Shown here piece by piece: positions 56,306-64,000 of a stretch of DNA of 64,000 nucleotides. The DNA is taken from assembly GCA_001931875.2 (NCBI GenBank), contig MSJH02000544.1, positions 248,001-312,000 on the forward strand, read 5' to 3'. Position numbers and translations under genes: made by a program. Position 1 is the stretch's first letter. Every line of letters begins with the position of its first letter. Below the pieces are notes generated by a model. The model was not told the origin of the DNA. It worked only from the letters and a program-made list of their open reading frames with translations, and did no database searches. Source of the stretch: Byssochlamys sp. IMV 00236 (taxonomy: Eukaryota > Ascomycota > Eurotiomycetes > Eurotiales > Thermoascaceae).

Positions 56306-57453
56306 CTAGTCGGGCTGATACCGCTCCCGCGCCGACTGTAGTCTCCTGGCCCGGGCAAGCGCTTCACGGGAAGCACTCCGTCGATTTCGAGGAGATTGGG
56401 GCTTTGATACTCGTGAAGATTGGGAGCCACTTCTTTGTCTGCCAACAGGAGTCGATGAGGCGCGAGAAGATGCAGTACTGCTGCGCTCTGAACTGGCAGT
56501 CGAAGGCCCGGCTTGGCCTATAGTATCCCCATATTGTACATTCCGGTCCCAATCCTGAAGAGAGGTGTAAGGACTTCGTAGCCACGCTTGTAGCTCGTGC
56601 AGGAATAATCGAGCATTGTCCCTGCCTATGAATTCCTGGAGTAATTCCTCCGCCTGACCCGCACTGCCCTTTATATCGACTGTCCGCAGTATTGCAATGA
56701 TATATTCCAGCAGGAACTCTGCATTATTTGCCCTGCGCGACGATAGCCTCTGTTCTCCTGCCCGTCCAACTCTCTGTGTACCACTATCCTCTCCGTCGGG
56801 ATTTAAGAAACTAAAGACTTGCAATTCCCGCCTGATCCATTTCCGGGCCCGTGAGACAAGTTCTTCGTCTTCGTTAAATAGTTGGGGTGTAAGCTCCCGA
56901 TATTTAGATAGCCGGTTCGAGCCGACGCGTAGAGAAAAGAGCTGGTGGCGGTATACCTGTCGTCGTCGTATCAACGGGTCGTCTGGCTCCGGGGCTCTGG
57001 GACGCGGAACACGCCTTCGCGGACGGGGACCATGGCGTTCGAGAAATCGAGCGAAATCGGGCTGTGACGGCTGCGAAGCAGCAGTTGTTGATGGTGGTTT
57101 GAGTTGCTTGGGGAGGCGATATATCTTTGGACCTGCCGCTGCTTGGAGGTCATACTTCACTGCAGTGATTTCACTTTTGCCTGAAACTCTTCATTAGCCT
57201 ATACTTGAATTACTGGGCGAAAAGTGAACTTAGGAAACAACCTACAAAGAGGACAAGAAGGACGCTGTTCCAGCCAGCTAACAAGACAGAGAAAGTCGAA
57301 GTTGGCATGCTTGCATGGTATTGTGACTCCGGGCTCAGTGATGGTATCTAGACATATGACGCAGGGATTGGCGGCGCCATTTTCATCCTCATGGGCTACC
57401 TCCTGCAGCGTCTTCTTGAGGATTTCCTGTTGCAGATCTCCACCGTCGTCCAT
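56306..57453 (-). CDS. RING finger protein, probable E3 ubiquitin ligase
   Basis: Two exons (57453-57246 and 57180-56306, 65 nt phase-1 intron) encode 360 residues. The intron splits the last-but-one part of the RING: CPL-T then GC rebuilds CPLC. The C3HC4 RING is at residues about 31-71 with CVIC, PCKHANFDFLC and SCPLC in order. The middle part (about residues 85-235) has a long conserved-looking region (RRRQVYRHQLF, RKWIRRELQVF, LLEYIIAILRTVDI), and the tail is Ser/Arg/Pro-rich (SSERSSTASSRASST). The layout of an N-terminal RING plus a helical region resembles fungal relatives of TOPORS-type ligases, but that is a weak resemblance. It is divergent from the HAD gene, with 264 bases between the start codons. 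Confidence 0.85.
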
Positions 57454-57717
57454 GGGATCAGTGTTCCAAATTGCACACGAAAAGACTGCCTGCTCTATGT
57501 TCTGGATATCCAGTTGTCTCCGTCATTTGGGAGGCAACTGCCGAAGTCACGTTTTTTCGGCGGGAGCTTCGCGGGCGTGGCGCGCCGGGCGGTGTCTCTG
57601 CGGAAGTGGGCATTATCGAGGAAGGTGCTTAACTGCCGACCATATAATCATACTGTCTGCCCAGGAGCAACTCTGTGGACTTCAGCTACAAGTGGCGACT
57701 ATGGCCGTTGCATAGTG

Positions 57718-59736
57718 ATGTCCAACCCTGCTAAATCAGCAGTCTCTGCTGTGTCCGCAATCAAGCGTCAATCCGCCGCCATGCCGCCGCAGTTCAACGG
57801 GCCGTCCAACGGCGATTCTCGTCGCCCGCAGACATACACGATCACTGGCTTGAAAAGATGGTCAGTCGTGAACAAAGAAATACCCGGTAGGTTTGCCTGT
57901 GTGCTGCATTCTGGATCCATGTCATGATTTAGCTAACTGATTTGTGTCCTTGACAGCCGTGTCGCAAATTAGGGCGATCCATGTCTACGACTTCGACAAT
58001 ACATGTGAGCAGCAGTTCCCTCCCATGTGCCAATCCACGGAAATTAATTACATTGCTAGTGTTTCTAAGCCCTTTGCCAAACCCTCAACTGTGGAACGGC
58101 CAGACCGTCGGCTTTCTTCAGATATACGAAAGCTTTGCCAATGGAGGATGGTGGCACGACCCGAATTTGCTCGCAGCGACGGGCGAGGGTTCTGAGGTGG
58201 AAGAAGCTCGAGGATGGAAGGGGTGGTGGAATGAACATATTGTAGGTTCTTTTCTTTCCGGTCCTGTCCTGAACATTGCGTACTAAGGAGTTGAAAGGTG
58301 CAACTGGTCGAACTGAGCATGCAGCAGAAGGATGCTCTCACTGTTCTCCTCACCGGACGCAGCGAGGCTGGTTTTGCAGATATCATCAAACGGATGGTGA
58401 CGAGCAGAAAGCTTGACTTTGATCTCGTTTGCCTAAAGCCCGAAGTTGGACCCAACAACCAGAGGTTTTTCTCGACGATGAACTTCAAGCAGACGCTGCT
58501 CGAGGACCTGGTACTCACGTACAAGCAAGCAGACGAGATTCGGATATATGAGGACCGCGTGAAACAGTAAGTCCACGTTATCATCCCATCATATGCGAGT
58601 CGCTAAGACGATATAGCGTGAGAGCCTTCCGAGAATACTTTGAGAAGCTAAACAGGTCTCTTCTGTCAACGCAACCTCCAGCCCCTAGAAAGCCTATTGT
58701 CGCTGAAGTCATACAGGTAGCAGAAGGATGCACATTCCTTGCTCCTGTGACCGAGACAGCGGAGGTCCAGCGCATGATTAATGCCCATAACATCTCTTTC
58801 AAGGACTCGGGTCTGAATAAAACCAGATCACCTTATGGTCGACTGCAGATAAAGCGAACGGTTTTCTATACCGGATACCTCATCTCCAATGCTGATTCTT
58901 CCCGGCTAATCAGTCAGCTACTGCATCCTCTTCTGCCCCCTGGGCTTGCTGATTCCAATGATTTGAAGTACATGGCTAACAACATCCTGATCACACCACG
59001 ACCAGCACCTAAATCAATCCTCGACAAAGTGGGTGGAATGGGCAAAAAGCTAAGTTGGCAAGTCACTGGTACAGCAGTGTTTGAAAACAAGCTGTGGGCT
59101 GCTCGGGTTACCCCCGTCCCTGAGACGGAAAAGTATTATACTGAAAACCCGGTGCCCGTCATTGTGCTAGCAGTGCGCAAAGGTGCTCGTCCTATAGACG
59201 CTGGAAAGATTCAGAACTGGCACCCTGTTCCTGCAGAAAAGGCATTTGTCTTCGACACAGTTGTTGGCGAGAAGGTTGTCCTGCGCGTGGAGGAAGAAGA
59301 CCCTGATGAGGGTGAATGGGAAAGCCAGTTCATGAACAAAAGCCACAAGCGGCGCCACCAGCAAGACTATCGTGATGAAGATGTCGTATACCCACCATCC
59401 AAAGATAACCAGACCAACAGCTACAACAATCCTTATGAAGCTCTATCCTATGGCCGTCATCATCATCATCACCAACATCACCGACACGGCCATTTCCATG
59501 ATGACGGTGCTCGACGTGGTGGAGGACACTTCAGAGGCGGCCGTGGACGCGGTGGAGGAGGACGAGGCAAAGGCCCGAACTCCGGACGCGGTGGTGGCGG
59601 TCGAGGCAGAGGCCGCGGCCGCGACGGTGGTGGCCCCCCTCCGGGATATAAGTCCCTTGATGACTATGGTGGTTATGATGGTGGATACGAAGACCGTAAT
59701 GGCGGTGGAGGCGGAGTGCCTGTCATGAATTATTGA
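57718..59736 (+). CDS. HAD 'Swiss Army Knife' RNA-repair-like protein with RGG tail
   Basis: Protein with a HAD-fold domain of the Swiss Army Knife RNA repair-like type (PF10307), proposed to act on RNA ends. Exons 57718-57886, 57957-58004, 58060-58241, 58298-58566 and 58617-59736 encode 595 residues. HAD motif I is HVYDFDNTLF (split by intron 2), motif II-like is VLLTGRSEAGFADII, and a later acidic motif is IRIYEDRVKH. A second, uncharacterised domain follows (about residues 225-440). The C-terminus is low complexity: a His cluster near residue 505, then many RGG/RGRG repeats typical of RNA-binding tails, ending PVMNY. The start at 57718 follows no earlier in-frame ATG close by except non-conserved ones in the promoter. 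It probably acts in RNA metabolism. Confidence 0.85.
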
Positions 59737-60230
59737 TCGATTTGATAGTGGTTCCCTCGTCCGAGTTCCTCTCAGAGGAGTTGCCCCGGTGTGATTCGCA
59801 ATATGCCTTGATATAGGCTTTGTTATAACGACATTGTACCTCTATATTCCTCGCGATCTATGTTACTTTACATATCCTCAGCGACGAGTTGTCAGCATCG
59901 ACTGCATCTGACCTTTGTCAGTTGAGAATGGCGTACGTGAGATGCGGATTTGGCGTGCTTATGGGAATGGGCCAACAATCGGCGAACTACTGAAATAGTG
60001 TTGCTTTAGCACGTTCTCGTGCACCTGTTTAAGTGTATGAATAGAATTTTATACATTAACCAGTTACGCGTGGTGCCCTCTTGTATTCGAAGTATCACAG
60101 TCTCTAGCATTTCGAGACGGAGGCACACGCCACCCTCGATAGGAACGTCCTGATGACGGGAATTCTATGACTCAGTGTATAGGAAGTGCCTAGGCACTTG
60201 GAGATCACACATGTGATATATGCGTGGCAC
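59737..60230. other. Convergent 3' spacer
   Basis: 494 bases between the stops of the HAD and FAD monooxygenase genes. No open frame, repeat or RNA gene recognised. Confidence 0.55.
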
Positions 60231-62078
60231 TCAAATGCTGGAAGCTTCATGTCTTTCCCTGGCAGGAAGTTTCAAAAGATGCCGTATAAGGTCATCAAAG
60301 ATTTCGGACGACGCTATTTCTGAAACGTTCCCAGCGTCCTTACACCTCCAAAGAACTATACCGTCTGGACGGACAAGAACAGCTCCTGAAAAATCGATTC
60401 CACATAAGCGAGACCAATCCCTATCCATATCTGAGTCTGCTGTGGGCTTGATAGTCTCGATCTTCACCAGATCGCTGTGGAGTTCCGTCCAGGGCTCCTC
60501 TGCCATGGAGATGAGGACGCATTTCTCGGTATCCAGGAGATCCCAGGTTGATATTTGCTTCGCCCCTCGCTTGAGCCATGCGTGAGGCAGATGATGACCT
60601 GGAAGAGCGGACGGGAAATACTCCGTTACGACCATGTCGCCCCTTTCCGTAATCTGGCCGCCGTGATGACTCTTTGCGCCTTCTCCGTCTATATCGAGAC
60701 TAGGATAGAACCATCCTATCTCTGCGCCGGGGGCATGAAACTCTGTATCGAGGATCTCCTGGGCTTTCTCCACGGCATCACGAAGCTTGTCTCCTTCTGG
60801 GTCTGCCTTGTCCAAGAAGGCAGCTACTGATTTTAAATTATCCTCTCGCGCAGCATCTGGAAGTATTCCTAGAGCACGATCCATGACTAGGCTATGGTTT
60901 CGAAGGTTGGTCAGACTGGAGAGAGCCACTCGTAGAGCAATAGGTCGGCGTTCTTCCTCGTAGGAATTCAACAAAGCATCGTATTTCCCTTCCTCAGATT
61001 TGCTAGTTTTCACGGCCATTGCCAGCTTCCAAGCCAGGTTCTGGACATCCTGCAAACCCGTATTTAGACCTAGAGCACCCCATGGAGGGATCCGATGAGC
61101 AGTGTCCCCTGCGAGGAAGACCCTGCCTCCCCTGCTCCTGAATCTTTCTGCCACGATCGAGTTCACGAACCAGTGGCTCACGCTCTTCAGCTCTATTTCC
61201 AGCTTCGGAATCTTAAGCGTCCGATGTATCCGCTTGAGCATGTCCTCTGTCCCAAATTTCTGCGGATCACTAGGGTTCAGAGCGCAGGCGAACATCCATT
61301 CTTCCGTGTTTGGCTCCATGGGGTACGGGCCAACATGGTATAGAAATCCGGTGCTGATGCTACCTCCCAGGCTAGGATCGATGAACCATGAAATCAGGAC
61401 ATCGGGATCTGGATGATATCGACTAATAGGAGCTCTGATATGAGCAGACACCATGTCAACAATATCTCTTTCTCCCTCCATCGTGATCCCCAGTGCCTCA
61501 GCAGCCATCTTTCCGCCATCAGCAGCGACAACGTATCGTGCTTCGACACTTTCTTCCTTTCCCTCATCGTCTCCGCCATCAATTTGATTCCTCCCATACC
61601 GCACCCGCAACTTCACTGCGTCATTACCCTCTTCAATTCCCACGACTGTCGCCCCATTGATAATTCCTTCGGGATTCAGTTCCTTCGCACGCTTATGCAG
61701 AATCGGCTCTAGTCGTATCTGCGGCAAGATAGTATAATCGCACGGACTGGCTCGTTTGTACTCCTCGGCATATCTGCCGCCACCACATTCATTTCGCTTG
61801 AAGATCTGACGTCCATCGGGTCCCAAACTCGTGTACCACGCCGTACTACAGAATGAGTCCGGCGGTGCTCGAATACGCTTGACGTCCTCCTCGATGCCTA
61901 GAGACCGGAAGAATTCGACACTGCGCTGATTCAGACCGACTGCCTTGGGATGGATCGATGTGGAGTAGTACCGCTCAAACAGTACGTGTGGGATATCTCG
62001 GGAGGAGAGGGAGATGGAGGTCGCGAGGCCGACAGGTCCGCCGCCGATGATGGCTACTGGATATACTGTTTGTGACAT
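60231..62078 (-). CDS. FAD-dependent aromatic hydroxylase (TfdB / phenol 2-monooxygenase type)
   Basis: Class A flavoprotein monooxygenase that hydroxylates a phenol or related aromatic with NADPH and O2, in the cytosol. Single exon of 615 residues. Seen: the Rossmann motif VAIIGGGPVGLATSISLS at residues 7-24 with the ribose-binding ER downstream, the DG motif YVVAADGGKMAAEALG near residue 187, and the GD motif VFLAGDTAHRIPPWGALGLNTGLQD at about residues 320-344. The C-terminal thioredoxin-like part ends with AVLVRPDGIVLWRCKD, as in TfdB/MhpA-type enzymes. It sits 1.3 kb from an intradiol dioxygenase on the same strand, suggesting hydroxylation to a catechol followed by ring cleavage. The precise substrate cannot be read from sequence. 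Confidence 0.9.
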   Translation of the reverse strand: MSQTVYPVAIIGGGPVGLATSISLSSRDIPHVLFERYYSTSIHPKAVGLNQRSVEFFRSLGIEEDVKRIRAPPDSFCSTAWYTSLGPDGRQIFKRNECGGGRYAEEYKRASPCDYTILPQIRLEPILHKRAKELNPEGIINGATVVGIEEGNDAVKLRVRYGRNQIDGGDDEGKEESVEARYVVAADGGKMAAEALGITMEGERDIVDMVSAHIRAPISRYHPDPDVLISWFIDPSLGGSISTGFLYHVGPYPMEPNTEEWMFACALNPSDPQKFGTEDMLKRIHRTLKIPKLEIELKSVSHWFVNSIVAERFRSRGGRVFLAGDTAHRIPPWGALGLNTGLQDVQNLAWKLAMAVKTSKSEEGKYDALLNSYEEERRPIALRVALSSLTNLRNHSLVMDRALGILPDAAREDNLKSVAAFLDKADPEGDKLRDAVEKAQEILDTEFHAPGAEIGWFYPSLDIDGEGAKSHHGGQITERGDMVVTEYFPSALPGHHLPHAWLKRGAKQISTWDLLDTEKCVLISMAEEPWTELHSDLVKIETIKPTADSDMDRDWSRLCGIDFSGAVLVRPDGIVLWRCKDAGNVSEIASSEIFDDLIRHLLKLPARERHEASSI

Positions 62079-63374
62079 GGTCTTTCCTTATTCCGTAGAA
62101 CAAGACAGGACTATATAGTGGGGTATCTTTGTCTAGGCATTTTCTTCCTCACCACCATACTATTTAACAATAACGGCTGAACTGCACTAGCATAAAAAGA
62201 AAAGTAATATCGGTCCGATTCACGCGCACACAGACCTCCTAGTTTCATAGGCTCCGCTCTTTTTTGGCCATGCATCATCTTCTCGTCGCAGCTATAGGTA
62301 GGTCGGGATCGTTAGAGCCCATTGGTTGCATCCCCTGTCTTGTGTCGAATCTAGTGTTTCACCTGATTGATAAAACGGAGCGGTTTAATGCAAGTTCCCC
62401 CCGTCTTCCCGAAATATACGGGCGAGCAGCACCCATCATCTTCTTTTGGAGGTGGTGGAGGGGAAATAATAGTACTCATCCAAGAGGAGATCTGATATAG
62501 GGTAGATTAGGTAGTTTATGATACAGGATGGTATCTAGTTTGTGTCGAATCCTATGATAGGGCACGGAAGCAACGATATAGTTTCAACCTCGTAGCTAGC
62601 TAGTAGCTAGGTTGCTTGCTTGCTCATTACTTGCATACTTGCTTGACCGTGGATCTAGGGGGAGATCAACCACCTATTCATCTCTTATAGCATAAAAAGA
62701 ATCTAGACACTAGTGTTCTAGTAAGATCACCTGTGCGCTAATCTATACACCGACAGCTTGCGTACGTGGAGTTTGCGAGATTGGAAAATTATGATTGTGG
62801 ATTGTTGCGTTAAGTGCTGCATCAAAAAAAAAAAAAGCTCTTCGCCATTACTGATATCGTCACCCGTTTATTATTGCCATCACCATCACACCATCACGCT
62901 GTCTTTAATTACATATCTCCAATCTGCAGAAAATAACTGTCTTACCCACTTAACCTTTCGTAATTCCCATAGTGCCGTCCTCGAACCAAGGGCCCACGAG
63001 ACTTCAGAATTAAATATCACCGTAACAGACTTGCCCTACAGTAAGTTTTGTTAGAAAATAGGTATTATTCAGATCATAAAGCTTTAGCTGCGAAGAACCA
63101 TGGAACGCGCATTGACTGTGGCCGTGTGGAGGATGTGGGGGGTGGGGCCCCTTCTCCGCATTTTGAATGGGGATCGAACTCATGATAGAACAAGTTCAAC
63201 AAGTAAATAATAATAATGAATTATGCAGCGACGGGAGTTATCAATCAAAAGTCAGGATCACGACAGGTAAGTTACGAGACGGCAGGATTACTGTGTTTCT
63301 TAGAAAGATAAGGTGATAGTTCCATATGCTAGAATATGGACAATAAACATCTAAGTCAATCATGACTAGATTAA
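62079..63374. other. Spacer between the hydroxylase and the dioxygenase
   Basis: 1.3 kb holding the hydroxylase promoter and the dioxygenase 3' end. It contains short TAGC/TTGC repeats (62591-62643), a poly-A run near 62824-62836 and no convincing gene. A T-arm-like patch near 63170 was examined and rejected as a tRNA. Confidence 0.5.
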
Positions 63375-64000
63375 TTAATCATGCGTCTTCCTTTTCTTGA
63401 CCTCCTGCTTATCAGCAAGGATAAAGTGATGCTCAAGAAGCCAGAATCCTTCCCTGTCCTGTCCGTCGACTTTTCGAGTAATGGACCTAGTCTTGTGCAC
63501 CTTAGCCATTTCTAGATCCTCACACCAGACTATATCCTTGGTGAGACTGCTCTTCGCACCGAAGACGGGATCGAGGACGAGACGCGGTGATTCGCGGTTA
63601 TAGAGGGCTGTGTTGAGCTTCTCGAACGAGGGATGGGAGATGAGGAAGTGCTGTTTGTGGTGAGAAAAGAGGAATTGTTAGTGTTTCGTTCTGATTTTGC
63701 GGTTGAGAATGAACCAAGAAAAGGGGAATGGCGTACCACATGCGCAGGCCTGTAAGCCTGTCTATTTAATAGATCGAGCACTTTACCCACCGGGCCATCA
63801 TATGGGACTGGGTAATCTACTGGTTTGACACCATTAATGTAGAATCTTCCCTGTTCATCTGAGTAGAATCGCCCTCTGCAGTCGGGCCCATCCTTTTCTG
63901 GATCCTGCATATCGTAGTGGCCGTTCCCGTTCGTTTCCCAAATATCCAGCAATGCTCCCTGGATGGCGTTACCTCTGAGGTCTTTTACTGTTCCACGAAT
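63375..64000 (-). CDS. Intradiol ring-cleavage dioxygenase (5' part beyond window)
   Basis: Non-haem Fe(III) dioxygenase of the catechol/hydroxyquinol 1,2-dioxygenase family. The window shows exons 64000-63737 (open at the edge) and 63650-63375, joined across an 86 nt phase-0 intron (donor GTACGC). The visible 180 residues start in the beta-sandwich (IRGTVKDLRGNAIQGALLDIWE) and continue with YDMQDPE and GRFYINGVKPVDYPVPYDGPVG, whose YPVP carries a Tyr iron ligand. RPAHV joined to HFLIS rebuilds the conserved RPAHxHF with both His ligands. The N-terminal helical domain and first Tyr ligand lie outside. Neighbouring the FAD hydroxylase on the same strand, it probably acts in aromatic ring degradation (beta-ketoadipate-type chemistry). 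Confidence 0.92.

Noticed and set aside
63165..63215. T-arm-like sequence on the minus strand (GAGTTCGATCCCC)
   Set aside because: No D arm or anticodon arm at proper spacing and no acceptor stem. At most a degenerate tRNA fragment.
1..64000. CRISPR arrays, rRNA genes, intact transposons or viral insertions
   Set aside because: None seen on either strand. The gene structure is that of a normal fungal nuclear contig.

Overview
The window is nuclear DNA from a filamentous ascomycete, most likely a member of the Eurotiales (Aspergillus or Penicillium type). The signs are short 45-110 nt introns with GT..AG ends and CTAAC/CTGAC-like branch points, a self-sufficient CYP505 P450-reductase fusion, a Crh-type cell wall transglycosylase, Zn2Cys6 regulators, and long AT-rich spacers. 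No rRNA, tRNA, CRISPR array or intact transposon was found. Gene models below were built by hand. Exon lengths and intron phases agree in every spliced model reported as intact.

Layout. 1-5.2 kb: the 3' three quarters of condensin SMC4, converging on a MYND zinc-finger protein. 6.8-9.8 kb: a secreted GH92 alpha-mannosidase with ten introns. 11-12.8 kb: a stand-alone adenylation domain resembling the first module of NRPS-like reductases. 13-13.5 kb: an unrecognised gene carrying one nonsense codon. 14-16.8 kb: a conserved unknown gene and a purine nucleoside permease (NUP) gene, divergent around a dense GATA-site cluster. 18.2-18.7 kb: a small one-TM protein whose first coding exon is only the ATG. 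21.1-22.3 kb: a Crh GH16 enzyme with a TM tail. 24.5-28.2 kb: CYP505. 28.2-32.2 kb: a gene-poor spacer. 32.2-32.6 kb: a secreted Gly-Leu-Pro repeat protein. 33.9-35.0 kb: a broken Zn2Cys6-class transcription factor relic. 36.2-37.0 kb: an F-box protein. 38.6-40.6 kb: an eight-exon MFS transporter. 41.0-41.6 kb: a second probable gene relic, followed by 3.5 kb of AT-rich spacer.

45.2-52 kb holds an SDR oxidoreductase, a GH43 arabinanase-like enzyme and a Zn2Cys6 regulator, which could be a small plant-cell-wall sugar locus. 52.8-59.7 kb is dense and housekeeping-like: an Apd1-type [2Fe-2S] protein, the replication initiator Sld2/Drc1 with a CGCG-rich (MBF-like) upstream patch, a RING protein, and a HAD 'Swiss Army Knife' RNA-repair-like protein with an RGG tail. 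60.2-64 kb carries a TfdB/phenol-hydroxylase-type FAD monooxygenase and, on the same strand, an intradiol ring-cleavage dioxygenase that runs off the window. Together these two make a plausible hydroxylate-then-cleave aromatic catabolic pair.

The least explained items are the decayed genes (13.0, 33.9 and 41.0 kb), the truncated adenylation enzyme, the GATA cluster at 15 kb and the paired CRE sites at 17-18 kb. No clearly new multi-gene system was found.
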